This document shows, one piece after another, positions 1-7,550 of a stretch of 64,000 nt of DNA (position 1 is its first letter; each line of letters opens with the position of its first letter). The translations under genes and the position numbers were made by a program. The notes under the pieces were generated by a model. The model ran no database searches. It was not told where the DNA came from and worked only from the letters and a program-made list of their open reading frames with translations. This DNA comes from Eubacterium ruminantium (lineage in GTDB: Bacteria; Bacillota; Clostridia; Lachnospirales; Lachnospiraceae): the NCBI RefSeq assembly GCF_900167085.1, contig NZ_FUXA01000005.1, positions 62,001-126,000 on the forward strand. The letters run 5' to 3'.

Positions 1-945
1 TGTAATGCACCAATCAAGCAGCTTTACAATCTCGGTGTAGAGATTGAAGAGAACTCAGAGCTTGACCTTTTCGAAGCATTCAACAAGCATGAAGGTGATG
101 AGAGAATCCCTGCAGTAGTTGAAGATATGGCTAAGGAACTTGGAGCAGGTAACAAGAAGCCTGAAATTCTTTCAAGACTTGCTCAGTACGAACTTACTCT
201 TCGTGACTGGATCAAGGATCACAAGGGAAGCAGAGGAAATGTTATCGTTGCAGGTAAGTGCTGGCCAGCATTCCAGACACAGTTCAAGTGTGTTCCTTGC
301 TACGTAAACAGCCGTCTTACAAAAGATGGAATTCCTGTTTCTTGCGAAGTTGATATTTATGGTGCTCTTTCAGAGTACATCGGACAGCTTGTAAGTGAAG
401 ATATCGTAACACTTCTTGATATCAACAATACAGTTCCTAAGGATATGTATGAAGAAGAGATCAAGGGCAAGTTCAAGTATGATTACAAGATCACAGATAC
501 ATTCATGGGATTCCACTGCGGAAATACAGCTACAGATAAGCTTGCATTCTGCGAGATGAGAAACCAGAAGATTATGGCTCGTTCACTTCCTGTAGAAGTT
601 ACAAATGGTACACTTGAAGGAGATCTTATCCCTGGTGATGCTACAATCTTCAGACTTCAGAGCACATCAGACGGAAAGCTTCGTGCTTACGTTGCAGAAG
701 GAGAAATTCTTCCTGTAAGAACAAGATCATTCGGTGCTATCGGAATCTTTGCTATTCCTGAGATGGGACGTTTCTATCGTCACGTACTTGTACAGAAGAA
801 TTATCCACATCATGCAGCTATCACATTCCATCACAATGGAAAGCTTCTCTTTGATGTATTCAAATTCCTCGGAGTTAAGTTCGATGAGATCGATTACAAC
901 CATCCGGCAGGAACACTTTACAAGTCAGAGAATCCATTTGCATAA
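1..945 (+). CDS. L-fucose/L-arabinose isomerase family protein, C-terminal part (runs off left edge)
   Basis: The frame is open from base 1 and stops at 945, giving the last 314 residues; the start lies outside the window. The segment with KCWPAFQTQFKCVPCYVNS, followed by CEVDIYGALSEYIGQL and later GFHCGNTA, matches the C-terminal half of FucI/AraA-type ketol isomerases. These interconvert an aldose and a ketose in the cytoplasm using a divalent metal. The exact sugar cannot be read from this half: L-fucose and L-arabinose-type substrates are both possible, and this group of shorter isomerases is often named only by family. No other sugar-catabolic gene follows it, so the pathway partners must lie to the left. 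A terminator-like hairpin follows. Confidence 0.8.
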   Translation, partial: CNAPIKQLYNLGVEIEENSELDLFEAFNKHEGDERIPAVVEDMAKELGAGNKKPEILSRLAQYELTLRDWIKDHKGSRGNVIVAGKCWPAFQTQFKCVPCYVNSRLTKDGIPVSCEVDIYGALSEYIGQLVSEDIVTLLDINNTVPKDMYEEEIKGKFKYDYKITDTFMGFHCGNTATDKLAFCEMRNQKIMARSLPVEVTNGTLEGDLIPGDATIFRLQSTSDGKLRAYVAEGEILPVRTRSFGAIGIFAIPEMGRFYRHVLVQKNYPHHAAITFHHNGKLLFDVFKFLGVKFDEIDYNHPAGTLYKSENPFA

Positions 946-976
946 TTTTTATTGAAAGCTATGTTTTTATCTTACA

Positions 977-1013
977 CGGTATGACAATCCCTTTCGCAGG
1001 GGTTGCTATACCG
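977..1013 (+). other. Intergenic hairpin after the isomerase gene
   Basis: An imperfect inverted repeat: arm 977-991 pairs with 999-1013 around a 7-base loop, with one A/C mismatch and two G-T pairs. It lacks a following T tract, so it is more likely a 3' mRNA stabiliser than the terminator itself. Confidence 0.45.
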
Positions 1014-1041
1014 GATAGAACTTACGGATTATATGGGAAAT

Positions 1042-1070
1042 GCATCTGTCTTTATGGCAGGTGCTTTTTT
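1042..1070 (+). terminator. Rho-independent terminator of the isomerase gene
   Basis: A nine-pair stem (GCATCTGTC with GGCAGGTGC, two G-T pairs) around a TTTAT loop, followed directly by six T. Confidence 0.8.
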
Positions 1071-1098
1071 CGTGTAAAAAAGCTGATTGCGGCTGATA

Positions 1099-1127
1099 TT
1101 GACATCATATTTTCACTGTTGTAATGT
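1099..1127 (+). promoter_or_regulatory. Sigma-A promoter for the ACP-thioesterase genes
   Basis: TTGACA at 1099-1104, a 17-bp spacer, then TAATGT at 1122-1127. It sits 45 bp before the ACP start codon and after the upstream terminator, so it probably begins a new transcript. Confidence 0.6.
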
Positions 1128-1171
1128 TATGAGAGTAAGATAAAATTATCTGCTTAAAGGAGTATTATTAT

Positions 1172-1408
1172 ATGATTTTTGATAAACTTGTTACGATTAT
1201 GGCAGAGCAGCTTGGTGTTCAGCCACAGGAGATTTCTACAGATACATTACTTAGAGATGATCTTGCTGTAGATTCGCTTGATCTTTATAACCTTATTATG
1301 GTTCTTGAAGAGGAATTTAATATTGAGCTCCCTCAGGAAGAATTAAATGATATTGAAACTGTAGAAGATATTATAAAGATACTTAAAGAGCAGGGAGTAG
1401 AGGAATAA
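1172..1408 (+). CDS. Acyl carrier protein
   Basis: A 78-residue acidic protein with the DSLDL motif near residue 35, whose serine accepts 4'-phosphopantetheine. ACPs carry growing acyl or peptidyl chains on this arm in the cytoplasm. The start is preceded by AAAGGAG at a normal distance. No fatty-acid synthesis gene (fabD, fabF, fabG cluster) is beside it; the next gene is an acyl-ACP thioesterase 80 bp downstream on the same strand. That suggests a dedicated or secondary ACP whose acyl group is released by the neighbour. The main acpP usually lies in the fab cluster, so I give no symbol. Identity as an ACP is near certain; the acyl group carried is unknown. Confidence 0.92.
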   Translation: MIFDKLVTIMAEQLGVQPQEISTDTLLRDDLAVDSLDLYNLIMVLEEEFNIELPQEELNDIETVEDIIKILKEQGVEE

Positions 1409-1489
1409 TCAAAGGTTTTCCGGGAAATGCAGCGGAAAGTTTTTTGCAGAAAAAGAGGCGTAAACTATAAAAAGGCGGGGACACATTAA

Positions 1490-2239
1490 ATGTATGAATT
1501 TGATTCAAAAGTAAGATATAGTGAGCTGGCTGAAGATAAGAAACTCAGTCCGGTTTCCATCATTAATTATTTTCAGGATTGCTGCACCTTTGAAGCTGAA
1601 GAAAAGGGGGTAGGACTCAAAGTTCTGGATAAGAATCATACTGCATGGATGTTGATAAACTGGCATATTAAGATAGACAGAAGGCCGGATTTCAATGAGA
1701 AGATTCATATAAAAACATGGGCTTGTAACTTCAGGCATTTTATTGGAGAGAGAAATTTTACCATTACTTCTGATGATGGTGAGTTACTGATATATTCATT
1801 TTCAAGATGGGCATATGTGGATACTGAAAAGGGTGAACCGGTGAAGAGTATTCCCAAGGAGGAACTCGATGCATATGGTATATCGGAACCTTTGGATGCT
1901 GAATTCAAAAAGGGGAAGATAAAAGTTCCGGGTGAAATGACGGCAACTGATCCGATAAAGGTTACAGCCGGCAATCTTGATACGAATCATCATGTTAATA
2001 ATGGCGAATATATGGAGCTCGCAATGTCTGCCGTCAGTGAGTATCTGATCAATGAAGAAGCAGATTCTTCGGTATCTTTGAATGACATAGCGGAAATCAG
2101 AGCGGAGTACAAATTACAATCGGTACTTGGAGATGTAATTTATCCTTATGTCGGTATGGAAGATAAGATTATTTATGTGGTTTTAAAGGATGATGAAGGT
2201 AATTCAAAACTGATCGTGGAACTTACACTTTCGGATTAA
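1490..2239 (+). CDS. Acyl-ACP thioesterase (FatA/FatB-like)
   Basis: A 249-residue protein with the double hot-dog layout of bacterial acyl-ACP thioesterases. The first half holds the short hot-dog core with WMLINWHIKIDRRP. The second half carries NLDTNHHVNNGEYMELA, in which the N and H of the NHHVNN stretch are the expected catalytic residues. The enzyme cleaves acyl-ACP to free fatty acid plus ACP. It follows an ACP gene on the same strand, so the two may work together. The purine-rich AGGCGGGG before the ATG serves as ribosome site. The response-regulator gene begins 29 bp after its stop, so transcription may read through. Chain-length preference cannot be read by eye. Confidence 0.85.
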   Translation: MYEFDSKVRYSELAEDKKLSPVSIINYFQDCCTFEAEEKGVGLKVLDKNHTAWMLINWHIKIDRRPDFNEKIHIKTWACNFRHFIGERNFTITSDDGELLIYSFSRWAYVDTEKGEPVKSIPKEELDAYGISEPLDAEFKKGKIKVPGEMTATDPIKVTAGNLDTNHHVNNGEYMELAMSAVSEYLINEEADSSVSLNDIAEIRAEYKLQSVLGDVIYPYVGMEDKIIYVVLKDDEGNSKLIVELTLSD

Positions 2240-2268
2240 ATGAAATATTTACAGGCAGGGGAAATTAT

Positions 2269-2955
2269 ATGAAGAGAGAAATTCTGATAATTGATGATGA
2301 TGAAGATTTTGCAATGATCATAATGGATATGCTTACGGATAAAGGATTCGGAGCTACTCATGTCGGAAGTAGTGAAGAGGCTTTTAGTTTACTGGCACAA
2401 AGAAGTTTTCATCTTATTATTATTGATATTAATCTTCCGGATGCCGTTGGATTTGAAGTGTGCCGTGAGCTTAGAAGAGTTTCTGATGTCCCTGTTATAT
2501 TCGCAAGTGCCCGTACCAGTGAGACAGATCGTATTACCGGTCTTGATATAGGTGGGGACGATTATATTCCAAAACCATTTTCCATGAAGGAATTATTGTC
2601 GCATATAAATGCATTGATACGTCGTACTTATGGATTCAGTGAGAATGATAAGACCGTATCCTTCGGGGATATTACTGTTGATACCGGGGCACGTTCGGTG
2701 ACAAAAGGTAAGATTCCGGTAAATCTTTCACTGCGAGAATTTGATCTCCTCGCATATCTATGTACACATCCCAATATAGCAATTACAAAGGATAAGCTGC
2801 TTAGCGAAGTATGGGGCGCATTTTCGGAGGTTGAGCCCAAGACACTTGCTGTGCATATAAGATGGCTTCGGGAGAAGCTGGAGGATGATCCGGCAGAACC
2901 AAAGTTCATTAAAACGGTTTATAAAGTCGGATATATTCTGGAGGCAGATATATGA
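2269..2955 (+). CDS. OmpR-family response regulator
   Basis: A 228-residue two-domain regulator. The receiver domain (about 1-120) has the acidic pocket DDDED at 9-13, the phosphorylation site Asp53 in IIIDINLPD, and Lys102 in YIPKPF. The winged-helix DNA-binding domain (about 130-225) ends with the typical KTVYKVGYIL. It shares a 4-bp ATGA overlap with the histidine kinase gene downstream, showing translational coupling. By context it most likely controls the ABC transporter genes 200 bp further on, whose upstream region contains an almost perfect 27-bp direct repeat that could be its binding site. That last link is inference. Confidence 0.93.
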   Translation: MKREILIIDDDEDFAMIIMDMLTDKGFGATHVGSSEEAFSLLAQRSFHLIIIDINLPDAVGFEVCRELRRVSDVPVIFASARTSETDRITGLDIGGDDYIPKPFSMKELLSHINALIRRTYGFSENDKTVSFGDITVDTGARSVTKGKIPVNLSLREFDLLAYLCTHPNIAITKDKLLSEVWGAFSEVEPKTLAVHIRWLREKLEDDPAEPKFIKTVYKVGYILEADI

Positions 2956-4115
2956 AAAGAAGAGTATTAAAGATTATTATTTTATTTTCACTGCTTCTTG
3001 CTGCTGTAACGGGCTTGCTGATCTTTAATAATGATAAAAAGGGTCAGGGTGAGAAAAGGAGTGAACAGCTTGTTGATATGAATGAAATTTCTGTATTAAT
3101 GAGCCGTGAAAATTATGATGAAGCGAAGCGGAAGATAGAGGAATATGCAGATAAACTTCGGGTAAATAAGACGAAGGAATCATCTGCAAATAATGAAATT
3201 ATCATCTGTGCCGTTGCTATTTTATTTATAATACTTGTTTTTATCTATATTTATTTCAGTATACTTCGACCTTTTGAAAAGATGAATGCATATGCATCTG
3301 AAATAGCTAAGGGAAATTTTGATGTTCCGCTTAATTATGACAGATCCAATTATTTTGGTGCTTATACATGGGCTTTTGACAGTATGCGTAAAGAGATAAC
3401 CCGCTCAAGGAAGGCTGAAGTTGAGGCGATTGAGAATAATAAGACGGTAATAGCGACTCTTTCTCATGATATAAAAACACCAATCGCATCTATTCGTGCT
3501 TATGCGGAAGGGCTTGAGGCGAATCTTGATAAATCTCCGGAACGAAGGAGCAGATATCTTTCTGTTATGATGAAAAAGTGCGATGAGGTTACGGCACTTA
3601 CAAATGATCTGGTGCTTCACTCCATTTCAGATCTTAATATGCTTCAAATGAAGCCGGAGGAATTTTCACTGGTTCCTTTCCTTCAGCAGTCTATAAATGA
3701 AATATCGGCAGAATACGGTGATGTGATATTTGAAAAGACAGATTTATCGCCTGTTGTATATGCGGATAAAAAGAGAATCAATCAGATAATGGAAAATCTG
3801 ATCAACAATTCCCGTAAATATGCAAAGACGGATATGAAGGTTTCGATTACCCGGAAAAGTGACGAAGTTGCGATACATTTTAGGGATTACGGAAAAGGAA
3901 TACCTGATGAAGATATGCCTTTTATTACGGATAAATTCTACCGAGGAAAGAACGTAGGGAAAGAAAACGGTTCGGGGCTCGGACTCTATATAGTAAAGTA
4001 TATTGCTGAAAAGTCCGAAGGAAATCTGGAATTAATAAATCATACTTCCGGAGAAGGCGGACTTGAAGTTATAGTCACACTTCCGATAAAAAAGTCGGAA
4101 AATGATTTCTCTTAA
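2952..4115 (+). CDS. Two-component sensor histidine kinase
   Basis: A 387-residue kinase. It has transmembrane helix 1 (about 7-26), a short 55-residue extracytoplasmic segment, helix 2 (about 82-104), a HAMP linker, a HisKA domain with the phospho-acceptor His172 in ATLSHDIKTPIASI, and a HATPase_c domain with N box NLINNSRKYA, G1 box YGKGIPDEDMPF, F box FYRGKN and G2 box GSGLGLYI. All motifs needed for kinase activity are present. The outer segment is small and highly charged, with no recognisable ligand-binding fold; a signal relayed by the neighbouring transporter is possible. It overlaps the response-regulator gene by 4 bp. It is not of the intramembrane-sensing BceS type, because an outer loop is present. 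Confidence 0.92.
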   Translation: MKRRVLKIIILFSLLLAAVTGLLIFNNDKKGQGEKRSEQLVDMNEISVLMSRENYDEAKRKIEEYADKLRVNKTKESSANNEIIICAVAILFIILVFIYIYFSILRPFEKMNAYASEIAKGNFDVPLNYDRSNYFGAYTWAFDSMRKEITRSRKAEVEAIENNKTVIATLSHDIKTPIASIRAYAEGLEANLDKSPERRSRYLSVMMKKCDEVTALTNDLVLHSISDLNMLQMKPEEFSLVPFLQQSINEISAEYGDVIFEKTDLSPVVYADKKRINQIMENLINNSRKYAKTDMKVSITRKSDEVAIHFRDYGKGIPDEDMPFITDKFYRGKNVGKENGSGLGLYIVKYIAEKSEGNLELINHTSGEGGLEVIVTLPIKKSENDFS

Positions 4116-4188
4116 ATACTTCTTAATAAGAATTTGATTACACTATGGTCATAAACATGAAACCGGAGCATGGAATAAAAAACGCGGA

Positions 4189-4253
4189 ACCGGGATATAG
4201 GACCGGGATGCGGAACAAAATGTAATACCGGGATATAGGACCGGGATACGGAA
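4189..4253 (+). repeat. 27-bp direct repeat upstream of the ABC transporter operon
   Basis: Copies at 4189-4215 and 4227-4253 differ at a single base (G at 4210, A at 4248) and start 38 bp apart. Each copy itself contains two ACCGGGAT words 14 bp apart. Shorter related GGAAC/GGAAT words surround the pair between 4160 and 4290. It lies between the histidine kinase stop and the ABC ATPase start, where an operator for the neighbouring response regulator would be expected. Confidence 0.7.
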
Positions 4254-4313
4254 TGAGAAACATGGATCCGGAACATTAAACATGGAATATGATCATAAAA
4301 GGAGAAATTCGAA

Positions 4314-5075
4314 ATGAAAAATAAGGTTCTTTCGGCAAAAGGACTATGTAAAAGTTTTGCACATAACGGCGGGCAGATTCATGTTATATCAAATGCTGAT
4401 GTTGATATTTACGAAGGGGATCTGACTGTTATCATGGGGGCTTCCGGTTCAGGGAAGTCTACGATGCTCTATGCCCTTAGCGGTATGGATAGGCCAACTT
4501 CGGGCGAAGTGATTTATGAAGGTGATAATATTGTAAAGATGAGTGAGAAGAAGCTGGCAAGGCTTCGTTCTACTGCGTTTGGGTTTGTATTTCAGCAGAT
4601 CCATCTTGTAAGTAATCTTACATTATTTGAAAATGTTGCAGTTCCAGGATATTTGGATAAGAGTCGTTCGGTTGCTGAGATTAATTCATTTGCTGACAGT
4701 CTTCTTGAGAAAATGAATATATCCAACATTAAGACTCACCTTCCGTCGCAGTGTTCGGGTGGAGAGCAGCAAAGGTGCGCCATTGCAAGAGCTCTTATAA
4801 ATAAACCTGCTCTTGTTTTTGCTGATGAACCGACAGGGGCTCTTAATCGTAAGAATACAGTGGAAGTCCTGGATCTTCTCACGGAATGTAACCGCGAAGG
4901 ACAGAGTATTCTTATGGTCACCCATGATATTCGCGCGGCTCTTAGGGCAACTAGGATTCTTTATATTGAAGACGGAAAGATTATAGGGGAAATGACACTT
5001 CCTCCTTATAATAAAGAAGATGAGAAAAGCAGGGAAACTCAGGTGAATTCATGGCTTTCCTCTATGTCTTGGTAG
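4314..5075 (+). CDS. ABC transporter ATP-binding protein (LolD/MacB type)
   Basis: A 253-residue nucleotide-binding subunit: Walker A GASGSGKST at 42-50, Q loop in FVFQQIHLV, signature SGGEQQ at 148-153, Walker B LVFADEPTG, and H loop VTHD. The closest families are the exporter-type ATPases that serve FtsX-like permeases (LolD, MacB, BceA). A good ribosome site AAAAGGAG precedes the ATG. The permease gene starts 11 bp after the stop, so the two form one transporter. With a two-component system just upstream, a role in cell-envelope stress or antimicrobial-peptide response is likely but not shown. The substrate is unknown. Confidence 0.92.
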   Translation: MKNKVLSAKGLCKSFAHNGGQIHVISNADVDIYEGDLTVIMGASGSGKSTMLYALSGMDRPTSGEVIYEGDNIVKMSEKKLARLRSTAFGFVFQQIHLVSNLTLFENVAVPGYLDKSRSVAEINSFADSLLEKMNISNIKTHLPSQCSGGEQQRCAIARALINKPALVFADEPTGALNRKNTVEVLDLLTECNREGQSILMVTHDIRAALRATRILYIEDGKIIGEMTLPPYNKEDEKSRETQVNSWLSSMSW

Positions 5076-5085
5076 GAGGTGGCCT

Positions 5086-7470
5086 ATGGAGATCATTACA
5101 CTTATCAGATCGAATATCCGTCACAAGAAGGGGTCATTTAAAAGTATAATAATGCTTATGATGATCATTTCTCTTTCTGTTTCCACCATAGTCAGTCTTA
5201 AGAGGAATTTATCTAAATCAATTGAAAGTACATATGACAGAAAATATAATGCAAATCTTACTTTAAATATCCGTGGAGATTTTGTTACGGAAGAAATGAT
5301 GACGAATCTTTCTAATGATCCGCTTGTAGGAGATGTTTTTTATTGTGATGCCATTTGTCCTGATGAAGTTACATTTTCAAACGGAGAAAAGAATACATTC
5401 GGTATACGTATTGTGGCTCAAAATGAAACTGTCGATGGTATATTTAATAAGGATTATTCGGAAATCATCAAGGAAGTTCCTGTATTATCAAAAGGAGAGG
5501 TTTATCTTCCGAGGGTTATGAAGAGTTATTATAATCTCGAAGTTGGAGATACTATGACCGTTAAATTTGAAGGGGCTTCATATGATTTTATAATTAAAGG
5601 ATTTGTGGAGGAACCGGTCAGCGGAAGTTCATTTATGCCGCTTAAAGTTCCTTTTATAAGCAAGGAAGATTTTGAAGAGATTTTAGAAGGCAGAAAGAAG
5701 GAAATAGCTGAAGATCCGACTTTAAGTTATTATATTTATAAAATAGTCTATATAACAAAAGCTGAAGACTGTAAGCTTTCGGACAATAGATTTGCTCAGG
5801 AACTGAATAAAACATCAGATATAGAAAGTTATGCTCAAGGCCTTTTGACCAGGTCTGATAGCTTATATTATCACGGACTCATGCCGGATGTAATTCTTAA
5901 TATATTTCTGTCATTTGTGATCATTCTTGTGGTCATAGTTTTTGTTGTGATGTCGAATAGCATTTCTTCAAGTATAGAAATGAATTATACAGACCTCGGA
6001 ATACTGAAAGCCCAGGGCTTTGATAGCAAAAAATTAAAGCTTGTATTTCTTGGACAATATATGTTGGCTGAAATAATTGGAACGATAGCAGGGATGCTTT
6101 TATCTGTTCCGATTATCATATATCTGCCGAGGGCCTTTGAATCTGTGGTTGGGATCAAGATAGTAGGTGGTGTTGCAATCGGATTCACCCTTTTGATACT
6201 TCTCGGTATTATGCTTGTTTCCGGATTGTGTGTTCTGTTAATATCTTCTAAAGTAAGTAAGATATCGCCTATACGAGCTATTTCAGGCGGAAAGTGTGAG
6301 GTGTTTTTTGAGAGCAGGCTGACGGCTTCTATAAGCAGTAAGATGCTTTCACCAAGTCTTGCCTTTAGACAGTTTACCTCAAGTATAAAAAGATATATTG
6401 CTTCGATCATGATAGCATCCGTGCTTACATTTTTCCTTATGACTATGACGGGGATGACTGATGCGGTTTCATCAGAAAGTGCGCAGAAAGCCATGGGTGC
6501 GACTTTGGAGAATTTTGGTGTTGATTTACCTTTCGATGAATTTAGTCCGGAATATACCCAATATGTTCGTGATACGTATGATCAAATAGAGAATATTATC
6601 GGACAATATACGGAAATAGAAGAAAGGTATGGCTATACATCCTCGTATATGTTGTTTAACGGAGAAAAGTTGTTATGTACATTCGCTGAAGATGAAGAAG
6701 TATTTACAGTTACAAAGGGACGTTTCCCGAAATATGAAAATGAGGTGGTAGTAAGTCAGATTTATGCAGAAGATATGGGTTATCATATCGGTGATAAAGT
6801 GGAAGTAGCCTACAGAGGAAGGAAGAAAGAATTTATAATAAGCGGATTTATTACTGGTATTGCTGATGCAGGCAGATTTTTCGGTATGAATAGTGAAGGG
6901 GCAGGCTTTTTTATAGATGATTACGTTGTAAGGGCAGTTGGTTATAAGCTTGCCAATCCGAAAAAAGCGGAAGAGATAAAAGCGAAGATTCAGTCGGAAA
7001 TATCACCTGACATTGGTTTTACTCTTTATCTTGGAAATGATTCGGGATCAAAAATGATAACTACGATAGCTTATTCGATCAAAGCTGTTATATATATTAT
7101 TTCAGTGATCTTTGCACTTGTTGTTGTATCCATGATATGTTCTAAGACATTTGTCAGAGAGAAGATAGATATAGGAATCTATAAGGCTCTGGGATTTACT
7201 TCAGGAAATCTGAGACTTCAATTTGCAGTAAGATTTCTTATCGTTGCATTCTTCGGAATAATAATAGGTACAACATTAAGCATTTTGTTTTCCGGAAAGA
7301 TGCTTTCGTATATTTTGAGAAGTATGGGCATTGCCAACTTTGTTATTGATTATAGATTTATAACCGTATTTCTCCCGATAATATCCGTAGCTCTTTGCTA
7401 TTTTATATTTGCATATGTAGTTGCAGGAAAAACGAAAAAGGTTGATGTCAGAAATCTCATAACAGAGTAA
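5086..7470 (+). CDS. FtsX-like ABC transporter permease
   Basis: A 794-residue permease with a duplicated layout. A first helix at about 18-36 is followed by an outer domain of roughly 220 residues, three helices (about 268-290, 325-347, 358-385), then a second helix near 440-460, a second outer domain, and three C-terminal helices (about 670-690, 715-740, 760-785). The two blocks of three helices carry FtsX-type sequence (LGILKAQGFDSKKL and IGIYKALGFTSGNL are clearly duplicated). This is the macrolide-exporter/lipoprotein-release permease superfamily, which moves or senses substrates at the outer leaflet. AGGAGG sits just before the start. It partners the ATPase encoded immediately upstream. 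The large outer domains show no motif I recognise. Confidence 0.9.
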   Translation: MEIITLIRSNIRHKKGSFKSIIMLMMIISLSVSTIVSLKRNLSKSIESTYDRKYNANLTLNIRGDFVTEEMMTNLSNDPLVGDVFYCDAICPDEVTFSNGEKNTFGIRIVAQNETVDGIFNKDYSEIIKEVPVLSKGEVYLPRVMKSYYNLEVGDTMTVKFEGASYDFIIKGFVEEPVSGSSFMPLKVPFISKEDFEEILEGRKKEIAEDPTLSYYIYKIVYITKAEDCKLSDNRFAQELNKTSDIESYAQGLLTRSDSLYYHGLMPDVILNIFLSFVIILVVIVFVVMSNSISSSIEMNYTDLGILKAQGFDSKKLKLVFLGQYMLAEIIGTIAGMLLSVPIIIYLPRAFESVVGIKIVGGVAIGFTLLILLGIMLVSGLCVLLISSKVSKISPIRAISGGKCEVFFESRLTASISSKMLSPSLAFRQFTSSIKRYIASIMIASVLTFFLMTMTGMTDAVSSESAQKAMGATLENFGVDLPFDEFSPEYTQYVRDTYDQIENIIGQYTEIEERYGYTSSYMLFNGEKLLCTFAEDEEVFTVTKGRFPKYENEVVVSQIYAEDMGYHIGDKVEVAYRGRKKEFIISGFITGIADAGRFFGMNSEGAGFFIDDYVVRAVGYKLANPKKAEEIKAKIQSEISPDIGFTLYLGNDSGSKMITTIAYSIKAVIYIISVIFALVVVSMICSKTFVREKIDIGIYKALGFTSGNLRLQFAVRFLIVAFFGIIIGTTLSILFSGKMLSYILRSMGIANFVIDYRFITVFLPIISVALCYFIFAYVVAGKTKKVDVRNLITE

Positions 7471-7496
7471 ATTTAAAAAATTAATATACATAGTAA

Positions 7497-7532
7497 AAAA
7501 AGAATCCATAACATATGTCATGGATTCTTTTA
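7497..7532. terminator. Bidirectional terminator between convergent genes
   Basis: AAAAGAATCCAT and ATGGATTCTTTT form a 12-bp stem around a 10-base loop. A-rich and T-rich flanks give a usable T tract in both directions, for the permease (+) and cellobiose phosphorylase (-). Confidence 0.8.
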
Positions 7533-7550
7533 ATATATCAAGAAATATAA

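Noticed and set aside
5985-6494. 169-codon minus-strand frame inside the FtsX-like permease gene
   Set aside because: It lies wholly inside a well-supported gene, has no ribosome site, and its product has no family pattern.
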